A stretch of 64,000 nucleotides of DNA from Anoxybacillus thermarum (GTDB taxonomy: Bacteria > Bacillota > Bacilli > Bacillales > Anoxybacillaceae). The stretch covers positions 1-64,000 of the forward strand of contig NZ_JXTH01000004.1 in assembly GCF_000836725.1 (NCBI RefSeq), in the 5' to 3' direction. Shown here one piece after another: positions 41,855-51,286 of this stretch. The notes under the pieces are model-generated. The model made no database searches and had not been told where the DNA came from. It saw nothing but the letters and a program-made list of their open reading frames with translations. The translations under genes were made by a program, and so were the position numbers. Each line of letters opens with the position of its first letter. Position 1 is the stretch's first letter.

Positions 41855-43045
41855 ATGTGGAAAAATAAAAATATCATCCTTATTTTCATAGGGGAGTTTA
41901 TTGCAGGGATTGGTTTATGGCTTGGAATTATTGGGAATTTAGAATTTATGCAGAAACATGTTCCTTCCGACTTTGTGAAGTCGCTTATTTTATTTTCTGG
42001 TTTGCTTGCAGGTGTGATTGTTAGTCCAATAGCGGGGAAATGGATTGATACATATAACAAAAAACATATTCTCCTATATGCTGGAATCGGTCGTGTAGGG
42101 AGCGTCCTTTTTATGTTATTCGCTTTAAAATATGAATCTATTTTTCTTATGATTTGTTTTATGATCTCGATTCAAATGGCGGCAGCTTTTTATTTTCCAA
42201 CGCTACAAGCGATCATTCCACTTGCCGTAACGGATGAGAAGCAATTGATGACCGTCAATGGAATGCATATGAACATCTCTGCACTATCACGTATTGCTGG
42301 TACTGCCTTCGGTGGTGCGCTACTGATGATTACGAGTTTACAAACGTTATATATTGGGGCGATGATTGCATATATTTTACTATTTTCGCTTACGTTTTTT
42401 ATTGATATAAAAGAAGAAAGGCGTGAAACAAAACACAATACAAAAGAAAAACAGCGATTTACAGACATATTTCCAATCATTCGTCAACTCCCTATCGTTT
42501 ATGTGGCGGTTGTTTTAACGATTGTGCCGCAGTTGTTTATTGGCGGGTTTAATTTAATGGTCATCAATATTAGTGAATTGCAACATGACCCGTCAATTAA
42601 AGGATGGCTATATACCATTGAAGGAATCGGATTTTTGTTCGGGGCATTTTTCATTAAATATGCTACTCATGAAAAAACGTATATAAAATGGATGTACGCA
42701 TTAACATGTTTCATCGCCTTTGCGCAACTATCTCTACATTTTGCTCATATAAAATGGGTTTCACTCGTTTCATTTGGATTGTTTGGCATATCTGTCGGTT
42801 GTTTTTTCCCAATGATTGCGACCATTTTTCAAACAAATGTTCCAAAGCGATACCACGGTCGATTTTTTTCATTTAAAAATATGTTTGATCGCGTGACGTT
42901 CCAAATTGTATTGTTAGCTTCTGGATTTTTGTTAGATACAATTGGATTAGAGAATATGGTCGTTTTCTTTGGATCTTTATCACTTTTGTTAATGATGTAC
43001 ACGATGTTTCGTAAAAAAGAAGAGTGGAAAAGCGAAGGAACATAA
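41855..43045 (+). CDS. MFS transporter
   Basis: 396 residues, twelve hydrophobic segments. After helix 2 a GKWIDTYNKKHIL loop replaces the standard MFS motif. ATG 41855 follows AAGGGGAATACGT. The length and the ENTS/antibiotic-type look (ISALSRIAGTAFGGAL) fit a macrolide-efflux-like MFS. The substrate is not identifiable. Confidence 0.8.
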   Translation: MWKNKNIILIFIGEFIAGIGLWLGIIGNLEFMQKHVPSDFVKSLILFSGLLAGVIVSPIAGKWIDTYNKKHILLYAGIGRVGSVLFMLFALKYESIFLMICFMISIQMAAAFYFPTLQAIIPLAVTDEKQLMTVNGMHMNISALSRIAGTAFGGALLMITSLQTLYIGAMIAYILLFSLTFFIDIKEERRETKHNTKEKQRFTDIFPIIRQLPIVYVAVVLTIVPQLFIGGFNLMVINISELQHDPSIKGWLYTIEGIGFLFGAFFIKYATHEKTYIKWMYALTCFIAFAQLSLHFAHIKWVSLVSFGLFGISVGCFFPMIATIFQTNVPKRYHGRFFSFKNMFDRVTFQIVLLASGFLLDTIGLENMVVFFGSLSLLLMMYTMFRKKEEWKSEGT

Positions 43046-43059
43046 ATGCCTTCGCTTTT
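43028..43059. terminator. Bidirectional terminator
   Basis: AAAAGCGAAGG (43028-43038) and CCTTCGCTTTT (43049-43059) overlap the 3' ends of both convergent genes. Confidence 0.8.
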
Positions 43060-44401
43060 AGCCAATAATAATGCGCTCTTTTGGATAATGGTACGTCTCT
43101 TTTGAATTGTTGCCGCGAATAAGGAACAAAAACGATAAAATGCCAATTCGCCCAATGAACATTAAAGCAGTAATTACTAGTTTTCCAAATGTGCTTAGTT
43201 GGGATGTAATACCCATGGATAAACCAGTCGTTCCAAAGGCTGAGCACACTTCGAAAACAATTTCAATCATTGTAAAAGGCTCTGAGAAAGAAAGAAAAAC
43301 AACCGCCAGGAAGCAAAGAATAAGAGCTGTTCCAAACACAATAAACGATTTTAATATATCGTCATGATGAATTTCTCGTTGAAACACTTTAATCGAGTTT
43401 TTTCCCTTCGCATAAAAGAAAATCGTCAACATCACAATCGCAAACGTCGTCGTCCGAATTCCTCCCCCTACACTGCTTGGAGAGGCGCCGATAAACATGA
43501 GGACACTTAAAACAAGTAGTGTAGGTTCAGAAAAGTCGGCGACATTCATCGTTGCTAGCCCACCGTTGCGAGAAGAAATCGATTGAAATAACGCATAAAA
43601 AAGCGACTCATGCCATGTTTTATTCGCAAAAAAACGATTCCATTCAATGAATAAAATAGCCCATGTCCCAAATAAAACGAGAAGAAAAAATGTGACGGTC
43701 GTTAATTTTGTGAAAAGCGAAAAACGATATTGTTGCTTTTGACGATGGAAGAAAAATTCTTTCACTTCAATAAGTACAGGAAAACCAATTGCGCCTAAAA
43801 CGAGCAAAATCATATGTATCGTTTGGACGAAATAATCGTGAGCAAATGGCATAAGTGACTGTCCTGTAATATCAAATCCGGCGTTCGTTGTTGCGCTAAC
43901 CGATGCAAAGAAGCCTTGGAAAAAAGCTTCTTTCCATGACGGAAAGTAACGGAGAAAATATACTCCTAAAATCACCCCACCAACGATTTCAATAGTAATA
44001 ATGAGTGTTAAAATTTCTTTCATTAGCTTTACTAATCCAGCAAATGTTGAACGGTTTTGATCTGTCATAATCAGTTGGCGTTCGCGAAACCCAATTTTTT
44101 TCCCGAACATAAGCCAAATAAATGTTCCAAGTGCCATAATGCCAATTCCGCCAAATTGAAGAATAAAAGCTAATACAAATATACCAGGCGTATTAAAGGT
44201 ATGAGCTGTTGATACGACGGTGAGGCCTGTTACACTAATGGCGCTGACTGCGGTAAATAACGCATCAACAAAACTAATCTTTACACCAGGCTGATGAAAA
44301 ATAGGAAGCCATAGTAAAAATGTCGATATGCAAACAGCTCCAAAGTAAAATAAGACGATAAGCTGAACGGTAGATAGGCGCGATAATTTTCGAGATTTCA
44401 C
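43058..44401 (-). CDS. Potassium uptake protein, KtrB/KtrD-like (TrkH family)
   Basis: 447 residues from GTG 44401, seven bases after AGGGAG; ATG 44419 is an alternative without a ribosome binding site. Four pore repeats can be read with their filter sequences: ISVTGLTVV, ATTNAGFDI, SSRNGGLA and FGTTGLSMG. The loop GASPSSVGGGIRTTTF is the gating loop region. No KtrA/KtrC regulatory subunit gene lies next to it. This fits Bacillus KtrD, which is also unlinked to its partner. Confidence 0.9.
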   Translation of the reverse strand: MKSRKLSRLSTVQLIVLFYFGAVCISTFLLWLPIFHQPGVKISFVDALFTAVSAISVTGLTVVSTAHTFNTPGIFVLAFILQFGGIGIMALGTFIWLMFGKKIGFRERQLIMTDQNRSTFAGLVKLMKEILTLIITIEIVGGVILGVYFLRYFPSWKEAFFQGFFASVSATTNAGFDITGQSLMPFAHDYFVQTIHMILLVLGAIGFPVLIEVKEFFFHRQKQQYRFSLFTKLTTVTFFLLVLFGTWAILFIEWNRFFANKTWHESLFYALFQSISSRNGGLATMNVADFSEPTLLVLSVLMFIGASPSSVGGGIRTTTFAIVMLTIFFYAKGKNSIKVFQREIHHDDILKSFIVFGTALILCFLAVVFLSFSEPFTMIEIVFEVCSAFGTTGLSMGITSQLSTFGKLVITALMFIGRIGILSFLFLIRGNNSKETYHYPKERIIIG

Positions 44402-44570
44402 AGCTTTACTCCCTCGCATGTTTTCGTTTTACACATATTTTGATTTTGGCAAATGACAAAAAGGAATGCAAGTCTGTTTTTTCATGAAGCAATATTTTGT
44501 ATTTATAAATTTTGTTACATTTGATAAAATAGTGTTGCTCATTGATTCACAAAAAGTGGAGGGGACAATC

Positions 44571-46253
44571 ATGAAAACGCGTGGAAAAATTGTAGCTGTA
44601 TATATTCTGACCGTTTTTTTATTAGTTGGGCTTATTAACGGTATGATTTATGTTCAATTTCAAACATTAATCGCCAATAAAGTGATAACGACAAACGCTC
44701 AGCTTGCTTTGCAGTTGATTGATGCGAAGTTTGTTGGGAAGTGGCAAATGAAAGACGGCAAGCTGTATAAAGGGGAAGTAGAAATTAACAACAACGAGAA
44801 GGTCGTTGATTATGTAAAAGAAGTTGTTGGGGCGGAAAGTACTATTTTTCTTAATGATGAACGTGTTACCACCACAATTATGAAAGATGACGAAAGACAA
44901 ATAGGAACGAAAGCAGATCCGAAAGTTGTACAGGAAGTCATTCATGGTGGAAAACGTTACATCGGTGAAGCGAACGTACTTGGGGAACCGTATGTAACGA
45001 GTTATTTACCGATTACAAACGACCGTGATGAAGTCATCGGTATGTTTTTTGTCGGTATGCCAAAACAAATCGTCAATCAAGAGATTAATAATGTTATTGT
45101 AAAAGTCATTGCTATTTCTGCATTGTTTGTTATCGTTGGAGTCATCGCATATCATTTCTTTATTTCTATTCGAATTATGAAACCGTTACATATCGCGAAA
45201 CAACATCTCGAACAAATGGCTAGCGGCGATTTTAGCAAGCAGGTACCTGAGGAGCTTCTCGAGTCAAAAGACGAATTCGGCGAGATGGCACGCGCACTTG
45301 CGGAGACAAAACAAGCACTTCGGGGTATGGCTGTTCTCATTCAGACGCAAGCAGATGCCATCGATCAACAATCAAGTGCACTATCAGCTACTTCACAACA
45401 AATGTCTGCCTCTACTGAAGAAGTGGCAGCAACGATGGAACAAGTATCGCAAGGAGCGGCTGCGCAAGCGAACGATTTAGCCGATATGACCCATTCGCTT
45501 TCATATTTAACAGAGAAAGTCGAACGTGTATATGTAGAACTTGAAAATGTCAAACAAGAAGCGGTTCGTACGTCTGAACGGGCAGATATTGGAAAAAAAG
45601 AAATGGATGTATTAATTGCTTCGATTGAACAAATTAAACAAGCGTTTGAAACGGTGACAAACCATGTTCAGACATTAACGACATCTGTACAGAAAATTAG
45701 TGGAATTACGGAAATGATTTCAACGATTTCGGATCAGACAAACTTATTAGCCTTAAATGCTGCCATTGAAGCGGCACGTGCGGGGGAGGCAGGAAAAGGG
45801 TTTGCTGTTGTTGCTGATGAGGTGCGTAAATTAGCCGAACAGTCTAAGTCATTTACAGAGGACATCGTTCATCTCATTTCATCTATTAGTAAAAATACGG
45901 AAGATGTCATTCATACATCGGAAGAAGTGGAGCACTTTATTAAAGATCAAGCAAATGCCGTCGAAAAAACGGTACGTTCGTTTGCCGATATTTTAACATC
46001 TATTAGTCATATCGCACCTTTACTTGTTTCGACTGAACAAGCGATGGATGAAATTGTGAAAGAAAAAGATAAAGTGATTGCTCGTATTGAACAAATTAGT
46101 GCAGTAGCTGAAGAAAACTCAGCAGCGACACAAGAAGTAACTGCTTCGTCAGAGGAATTAACCGCATCAGCCCAAGAAGTATCCGCAACCGCTCAACGGT
46201 TGTATGACATTGCAGAAAAGATGAAAGAAACGACCAATCGATTTACCGTGTAA
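44571..46253 (+). CDS. Methyl-accepting chemotaxis protein with single Cache domain
   Basis: 560 residues from ATG 44571, seven bases after GGAGGGG; the in-frame ATG at 44466 has no ribosome binding site. Helix 1 is about 8-30. An extracytoplasmic single Cache domain follows (about 35-165, with [18 protein letters not shown] and [22 protein letters not shown] in part). Helix 2 is about 175-200, then HAMP, then the signalling domain with the hairpin tip [40 protein letters not shown] (in parts). It steers motility by CheA; the ligand is unknown. Confidence 0.93.
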   Translation: MKTRGKIVAVYILTVFLLVGLINGMIYVQFQTLIANKVITTNAQLALQLIDAKFVGKWQMKDGKLYKGEVEINNNEKVVDYVKEVVGAESTIFLNDERVTTTIMKDDERQIGTKADPKVVQEVIHGGKRYIGEANVLGEPYVTSYLPITNDRDEVIGMFFVGMPKQIVNQEINNVIVKVIAISALFVIVGVIAYHFFISIRIMKPLHIAKQHLEQMASGDFSKQVPEELLESKDEFGEMARALAETKQALRGMAVLIQTQADAIDQQSSALSATSQQMSASTEEVAATMEQVSQGAAAQANDLADMTHSLSYLTEKVERVYVELENVKQEAVRTSERADIGKKEMDVLIASIEQIKQAFETVTNHVQTLTTSVQKISGITEMISTISDQTNLLALNAAIEAARAGEAGKGFAVVADEVRKLAEQSKSFTEDIVHLISSISKNTEDVIHTSEEVEHFIKDQANAVEKTVRSFADILTSISHIAPLLVSTEQAMDEIVKEKDKVIARIEQISAVAEENSAATQEVTASSEELTASAQEVSATAQRLYDIAEKMKETTNRFTV

Positions 46254-46276
46254 AGCGACAGAAAATCTGTCGCTTT
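46252..46276 (+). terminator. Probable terminator after the chemoreceptor gene
   Basis: AAAGCGACAGA / TCTGTCGCTTT hairpin overlapping the stop. The T-run is short. Confidence 0.6.
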
Positions 46277-46284
46277 AAAAAACA

Positions 46285-46313
46285 TTGTAAACGTTATCAA
46301 AACGAATTATAGT
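46285..46313 (+). promoter_or_regulatory. Promoter of the sugar-sensor operon with CcpA cre site
   Basis: TTGTAA (46285-46290), 17 bases, TATAGT (46308-46313). TGTAAACGTTATCA (46286-46299) fits the cre consensus TGNAANCGNWNNCA at every fixed position and covers the -35. CcpA would therefore repress under glucose. Confidence 0.78.
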
Positions 46314-46330
46314 AAAATTAGGTGAAGACA

Positions 46331-47317
46331 ATGGCACAAAAAAAATGGACAACAAGTCTGATCGTATTGCTCGTTTTGTTTTTATACGTTTTTTTTCACT
46401 TTATCACGGTCACCAAGCAGCTTGAAAAAACGGTAGCGAAGTTGCAACACGGACAAAAAGCAGTGTCGCATCTTCCGCATATTATTTTAATATCTCAAGA
46501 GTTTGATAATCCGTATTGGCGGAAAATTGAACAAGGAGCAAAAGAAGCAGGAAAGAAGAATAACGTCAATATTGAATACATTGGTCCTCTCCGAACAAGC
46601 ATTGATGAGCAAGTAAAATTGCTAGAAAAAGCGATTGCCTCTCGGGTTGATGGCATCATTGTTCAAAATTTAAAAGACGAAGCGTTTACGCCGCTTATTG
46701 ACAAAGCTATTTCGCGAAATATTCCTGTAATTACAATTGATGCGGATGCCCCAAAAAGCCGACGTATCGCTTATGTTGGAACAAATAATTTTGAAGCAGG
46801 ACAGTTGCTTGGAAAGGCAGTTGTTTCTCGCGTAGAAGGAGAGCGAGCGATTGGAGTAATCATTGGAACCGATACATCAGAAAATCAACGCCTACGTTTG
46901 CAAGGGTTTTTATCTGTTATTGCTGAACAGCCGCGCTTACAAGTTGTTTCCATTACATCATCGAACATTTCCCGCATTCAAGCCTCGATTCAAGCGGAAC
47001 AAATGTTGCGAAAACATCCTAATATTTCTGTTATGGTCGGCACGAGTGCGCTCGATGCGATTGGAATTCGAATGGCGGTAAAAAACTTACATCGTGAAAA
47101 CATTCAAATTTTCGGTTTTGACGATGTGGAAGAAACAATGGAAGCGATCAAAGAAGGGGACATTGTGGCTACGGTCGTCCAAAAACCTTACGATATGGGA
47201 TATTCGGCAGTCAAATTAATGGTTGAACATCTTTCTGGCAAACAAATTGATAAGGAACATTTTACAGCGATCGAAGTCATCGACCGCCAAAACGTTCAGC
47301 AGGAGAGAAACAAATGA
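46331..47317 (+). CDS. Membrane-anchored sugar-binding protein, XylFII-like sensor
   Basis: 328 residues from ATG 46331, after AGGTGAAGACA. One N-terminal membrane helix (about 7-26, TSLIVLLVLFLYVFFHFI) with no lipobox and no cleavage site. A short coil follows (KQLEKTVAKLQ), then a type-I periplasmic binding domain: IILISQEFDNPYWRKIEQGAKEA in part, VDGIIVQNL and TIDADAPKSRRIAYVGTNNFEAGQLLG (in parts). It has no DNA-binding domain, so it is not a LacI repressor. It is followed by a LytS kinase and a YesN regulator, the XylFII-LytS-YesN arrangement known for D-xylose. Confidence 0.85.
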   Translation: MAQKKWTTSLIVLLVLFLYVFFHFITVTKQLEKTVAKLQHGQKAVSHLPHIILISQEFDNPYWRKIEQGAKEAGKKNNVNIEYIGPLRTSIDEQVKLLEKAIASRVDGIIVQNLKDEAFTPLIDKAISRNIPVITIDADAPKSRRIAYVGTNNFEAGQLLGKAVVSRVEGERAIGVIIGTDTSENQRLRLQGFLSVIAEQPRLQVVSITSSNISRIQASIQAEQMLRKHPNISVMVGTSALDAIGIRMAVKNLHRENIQIFGFDDVEETMEAIKEGDIVATVVQKPYDMGYSAVKLMVEHLSGKQIDKEHFTAIEVIDRQNVQQERNK

Positions 47318-48753
47318 AGATTCGGACGAAATTGTTTGTTTTTATTCCACTTCTCGTTCTTTTACTGAATTTTATCGCGTTTTTTATTTTTCAAAGCGGA
47401 AAAAAAGTACAAGAAAGTTACGATGTCATGATGCAGCGCATTTTTTTATATAAACAAATTTCGCTTGAAACACAAGAAAATGTTCGTTTTTTAAGCAGCT
47501 ACTTAATTCATCAAGATGAATATAATTACGAGCAGCTTATCAAACATAAAAAACAATTAGAAAAACTGCAACGTGAATTAACTGTAAGACAGTTAGAAGG
47601 ATACAATGCATTTACGCTCGAAAACTATAAAAATATGGTTTATGTTTTTCTCGATTTAGAACAAGTGATTATTCATAAATTAACAAGAAAACAATTTACA
47701 GGATATGCTGACCAATATAACGAAATTGAAAAAATTGCTTCATTTATTCGCGAAGATAGCCAAGTGCTCGTTGATGTTGAACTAAGCTTATATCAACCGG
47801 TGTATAAACAGATGTTACAACATACAGCAAGAATGAATGAATTAGGCGGGATGCTGTTTATTTTAACAACGATTTTAAGCATCGTATTTGCCATATGGTT
47901 ATCACGAACGATCGTCATTCCGATCCATCATCTTGTTCATGCGGCGAAAAACATCTCAGCGGGTCAACTGGACACGCGAATCCCCCGCTTTGATGGACAT
48001 GATGAAATTGGCTTGCTCGGTAAAACATTTCAACATATGATTGAAAATTTGCGCATATTAATCTCTAAAAATATGGAAATATTAGAAAAAGAAAAACTTG
48101 TTCGTGAATTAGAGCTAAAAGCGCTCCAAAGTCAAATTAATCCTCACTTTTTATTTAATACGCTAAACGTCATTTCAAAACTTGCCTATATCGAAGGGGC
48201 AGAGAAGACAAGCGAACTCACCGTATCCACGTCGAACTTGTTGCGATACAACTTACGAAAGCTCGACCAACCTGTTACGTTGCGTGAAGAAGTAGAGCAT
48301 GCGAAGGAGTATTTTGCTATTCAAAAAGCCCGTTTTCGCGATCGTGTGACGTTTCAACTGGAAATAGATGAATCATGTTTAGATCAGCCGATCCCTTGTT
48401 TAACGTTGCAGCCACTGATTGAAAACGCTTTTATTCATGGGATTGAAGGAATGGAAGAAGGAGCGAACATTCGATTAATCATCGAAGAAAAAAGAAATTG
48501 CATTCAAGTAACCATCGCAGATAACGGTGTAGGGATGCCGTACGACGTACAACGAGCGATTATGAACGCATCATATTCATTAACAAAAACAGGGCATTCC
48601 ACTGGACTTGGATTAGAAAACGTGCTACGGCGTCTGCAGCTTTTTTATGGAGTAGAGAAAATACTTGATATAAAAAGCGCACCAAACGAAGGTACAGCAA
48701 TTATTTTACGACTGCCAAGGAGGGAGAGCGATGTACAAGCTACTTATTGCTGA
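47314..48753 (+). CDS. LytS-like sensor histidine kinase
   Basis: 479 residues, overlapping the previous gene by four bases. Two membrane helices frame an extracytoplasmic helical domain (about 30-175). HAMP is at about 195-245 (HHLVHAAKNISAGQLDTRIP). The His_kinase domain has LQSQINPHFLFNTLNVISKLA with the phosphorylated histidine, and the ATPase domain reads LQPLIENAFIHGIE and VTIADNGVGMP. RBS CAGGAGAGAAACAA. It should receive the ligand signal from the anchored binding protein by direct contact. Confidence 0.9.
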   Translation: MKIRTKLFVFIPLLVLLLNFIAFFIFQSGKKVQESYDVMMQRIFLYKQISLETQENVRFLSSYLIHQDEYNYEQLIKHKKQLEKLQRELTVRQLEGYNAFTLENYKNMVYVFLDLEQVIIHKLTRKQFTGYADQYNEIEKIASFIREDSQVLVDVELSLYQPVYKQMLQHTARMNELGGMLFILTTILSIVFAIWLSRTIVIPIHHLVHAAKNISAGQLDTRIPRFDGHDEIGLLGKTFQHMIENLRILISKNMEILEKEKLVRELELKALQSQINPHFLFNTLNVISKLAYIEGAEKTSELTVSTSNLLRYNLRKLDQPVTLREEVEHAKEYFAIQKARFRDRVTFQLEIDESCLDQPIPCLTLQPLIENAFIHGIEGMEEGANIRLIIEEKRNCIQVTIADNGVGMPYDVQRAIMNASYSLTKTGHSTGLGLENVLRRLQLFYGVEKILDIKSAPNEGTAIILRLPRRESDVQATYC

Positions 48754-49963
48754 TGACGAGCCGCTAGAGCGTGAAGGGTTGCAATTGATGATTGAGCGCG
48801 CATTTCCACAGACGTTTACTATTTTTCATGCTGAACATGGTCGAAGTGCGATTCAGCAAGTGGAACAACATCGTCCGCATATCATTTTTATGGATATTAA
48901 AATGCCGGGCATTCAAGGGCTAGAAGCGATTGCGGAAATACGCAAAATGGATGTTCAAGCGAAAATTGTCATTTTAACCGCATATGATTACTTTACATAT
49001 GCGAAAGAAGCGATTTCTTTAGGTGTCATCGAATACGTGTTAAAACCGGCTAAAAAGCAGCAAATCGTCGAGCTGTTGCAAAAATTGTTACATCAAATTA
49101 CGGAAGAACAAGCGATGCGTGAACAGCAATTAACAGCTCGTGAAAAACTCGTTCAGTTGCAAGCGCTAAGTGAGACAGCTTGGACATGGTTGTTAATGGG
49201 GAAAATGGATGAATGTTCTGCCCATACATTTACCGGCATGGAATTTGAGAAGGGGTATGCAATGGTTATTGAATTAGAAAAAAGTGATGCTCCTAAGCGT
49301 GAAAAGTGGGAAGAGATAGTGAAACAATGTATAAAACAACAGCGACATTGTTTATGCAGCCCGCTTACCCAAAGGCAAATGGCTATTTTTATTGAGGCTG
49401 AACAACATGAACGGATCATTTCTTTCGCTCAATCGTTGTTAAAACAGCTCGAGAAAGCATTGCAACAGCGTGTAAAGATAGGGATTGGTACGATTCGCTC
49501 GGGACTAGATGGTCTGAAACGTTCATATAAAGAGGCGTGGACCGCTGTACGCTATGTATCATCATTTAGTCGGGCGATGCATATTGATGATGTTCCGGTA
49601 ACGGACGAAGTGGAACAAATTCATATAAAGACAAATGGAAACGTCATTGAGCAAGTCGAAATGTTTTTGCACGAAAACTATTGCTATGATGTCACGCTTG
49701 AAGAAGTAGCAAAATATGTCCATTTAACACCGTATTATTTCAGCAAATTATTTAAAAAAGAAACAGGTCAAACGTTTATCGACTACTTAACGCATTTGCG
49801 CATTGAAAAAGCGAAACAGTTGATGCGTGATGAAGGATTAACGGTGAAAGAAGCGTGTTATCGCGTTGGATATAAAGATCCGAACTATTTTAGCCGTGTG
49901 TTTAAAAAAGTGACAAATATGACACCGACAGAATACCGGCAAGAAATGTGCGAGCGTCTATAA
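48731..49963 (+). CDS. YesN-like response regulator with AraC-type DNA-binding domain
   Basis: 410 residues, overlapping the kinase gene by 23 bases. The receiver domain has LLIADDEPLEREGLQ with acidic residues, the phosphorylated aspartate in IIFMDIKMPGIQG (about 54) and the lysine in YVLKPAKK. A middle helical domain follows. The C-terminal AraC domain (about 305-405) reads ENYCYDVTLEEVAKYVHLTPYYFSKLFKKETG (in parts) and CYRVGYKDPNYFSRVFKK. It likely activates the downstream sugar ABC genes. RBS AAGGAGGGAGAGCG. Confidence 0.92.
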   Translation: MYKLLIADDEPLEREGLQLMIERAFPQTFTIFHAEHGRSAIQQVEQHRPHIIFMDIKMPGIQGLEAIAEIRKMDVQAKIVILTAYDYFTYAKEAISLGVIEYVLKPAKKQQIVELLQKLLHQITEEQAMREQQLTAREKLVQLQALSETAWTWLLMGKMDECSAHTFTGMEFEKGYAMVIELEKSDAPKREKWEEIVKQCIKQQRHCLCSPLTQRQMAIFIEAEQHERIISFAQSLLKQLEKALQQRVKIGIGTIRSGLDGLKRSYKEAWTAVRYVSSFSRAMHIDDVPVTDEVEQIHIKTNGNVIEQVEMFLHENYCYDVTLEEVAKYVHLTPYYFSKLFKKETGQTFIDYLTHLRIEKAKQLMRDEGLTVKEACYRVGYKDPNYFSRVFKKVTNMTPTEYRQEMCERL

Positions 49964-49980
49964 AGCGCTCGCACTTTTTT
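49948..49980 (+). terminator. Terminator of the sensor operon
   Basis: GTGCGAGCG (49948-49956) and CGCTCGCAC (49966-49974), then TTTTTT; the first arm is inside the coding end. Confidence 0.85.
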
Positions 49981-50022
49981 GTTTTACCACAAAAAAATGC
50001 TAGTTTGTTCTTTTTGTAACAA

Positions 50023-50036
50023 TGAAAACGTTTAAA
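50023..50036 (+). promoter_or_regulatory. Candidate cre site 1 before xylF
   Basis: TGAAAACGTTTAAA, one mismatch (C to A) from the cre consensus. Confidence 0.5.
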
Positions 50037-50072
50037 TTGTGCGAATATATCACAAATAAGTGAAGAAAACGA

Positions 50073-50086
50073 AGAAAACGCTTTCT
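50073..50086 (+). promoter_or_regulatory. Candidate cre site 2 and direct repeat before xylF
   Basis: AGAAAACGCTTTCT, a palindromic cre-like core with the two outer positions changed. It is preceded by a direct repeat of GAAGAAAACG starting at 50062 and 50071, which could be the YesN-type regulator site. AraC-type regulators commonly bind direct repeats. Confidence 0.5.
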
Positions 50087-50142
50087 TTTCTTTGTGGTAC
50101 GCTTAAACATGTAAACGATATGAAAAACAAGGGGGAATACAT

Positions 50143-51225
50143 GTGAAATGGTGGAAACATGTCGCGAAAGGGGCGGCAACATTTGTTCTAGCTTCCGCAT
50201 TAACAGCGTGCGGAGTTGTATCTTCAGGAAACGAAGGGGGAAGCGAATCGTCGAAAAAAGACGATGGCAAAATTGTGATCGGTTTCTCGATGGACACGTT
50301 AAAAGAAGAACGTTGGCAACGGGATAAAGAATTGTTTGAGGCAAAAGTGAAAGAGCTTGGAGCAGAGGTGAAAACATTAGCAGCAAACGGAGATGATGCT
50401 GCACAATTGAGCCAAGCCGAGCAGCTCATTTCCGAAGGAGTCGATGTTCTCGTTGTTGTGCCTCATAACGCTGAAGCGTCAGCAGCAATCGTAGAAAAAG
50501 CGCATAAAGAAGGCATTCCGGTTATTTCTTATGACCGTTTAATTAAAAACGCTGAAGTAGATTATTATGTTTCATTTGACAATGTGCGCGTCGGTGAAAT
50601 GCAAGCACAAGCGATTGTAGAGAAAGCACCAAAAGGAAATTACGTTTACATCGGTGGAGCAGATACAGATAACAACGCCCATTTATTCCGTCAAGGAGCG
50701 ATGAACGTATTAAAGCCACTTGAAGAAAAAGGCGACATTAAAATTGTTTACGATCAGTTCTCAAAAGATTGGAAACCAGAAGAAGCGTTGAAAAATATGG
50801 AAAACGCATTAACAGCAAACAATAATAACATTCAAGCTGTTGTTGCAGCGAATGACGGAACAGCAGGTGGTGTCATTCAAGCATTAGCGGCGCAAGGGTT
50901 GGCAGGCAAAGTACCTGTTTCAGGGCAGGATGCTGAGTTAGCTGCATTGCAACGTATCGTTGAAGGTACTCAAACGATGACAGTATATAAGCCAATTAAA
51001 GCTATTGCAACAAAAGCAGCGGAGATGGCTGTTGCTTTAGCGAAAGGCGAGAAAATCGAAACGAATCAAACTGTATCAAACGGCAAAATCGATGTTCCAT
51101 CTGTTTTACTTGATCCGATTGCGGTAACAAAAGACAACGTATTAGATACAGTCATTAAAGATGGATATCACAAATTAGAGGACGTATTCAAAAACGTACC
51201 GAAAGATCAATGGCCAAAACAATGA
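50143..51225 (+). CDS. xylF: D-xylose ABC transporter substrate-binding lipoprotein
   Basis: 360 residues from GTG 50143, after AAGGGGGAATACAT. Signal with lipobox (LASALTAC, cysteine about 23). XylF-specific regions are IGFSMDTLKEERWQRDKE, ISYDRLIKNAEVDYYVSFDNVRVGEMQA in parts, and AVVAANDGTAGGVIQAL followed by VSGQDAEL. These closely resemble xylose-binding proteins. It captures D-xylose for XylG/XylH, with the sensor operon just upstream. Catabolic xylAB genes are not in the window. Confidence 0.9.
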   Translation: MKWWKHVAKGAATFVLASALTACGVVSSGNEGGSESSKKDDGKIVIGFSMDTLKEERWQRDKELFEAKVKELGAEVKTLAANGDDAAQLSQAEQLISEGVDVLVVVPHNAEASAAIVEKAHKEGIPVISYDRLIKNAEVDYYVSFDNVRVGEMQAQAIVEKAPKGNYVYIGGADTDNNAHLFRQGAMNVLKPLEEKGDIKIVYDQFSKDWKPEEALKNMENALTANNNNIQAVVAANDGTAGGVIQALAAQGLAGKVPVSGQDAELAALQRIVEGTQTMTVYKPIKAIATKAAEMAVALAKGEKIETNQTVSNGKIDVPSVLLDPIAVTKDNVLDTVIKDGYHKLEDVFKNVPKDQWPKQ

Positions 51226-51229
51226 AAAC

Positions 51230-51258
51230 AAGGGGCTGGCTTTGCCAGACCCTTATTT
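51230..51258 (+). terminator. Hairpin between xylF and xylG, probable partial terminator
   Basis: AAGGGGCTGGC and GCCAGACCCTT separated by a short loop, then ATTTTC. It probably lowers expression of xylGH relative to xylF. Confidence 0.65.
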
Positions 51259-51286
51259 TCAACATGATACAACGGGAGTGAAACGA

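Noticed and set aside
46331-47317. LacI-type repressor
   Set aside because: The sugar-binding domain is preceded by a membrane helix, not by a helix-turn-helix.
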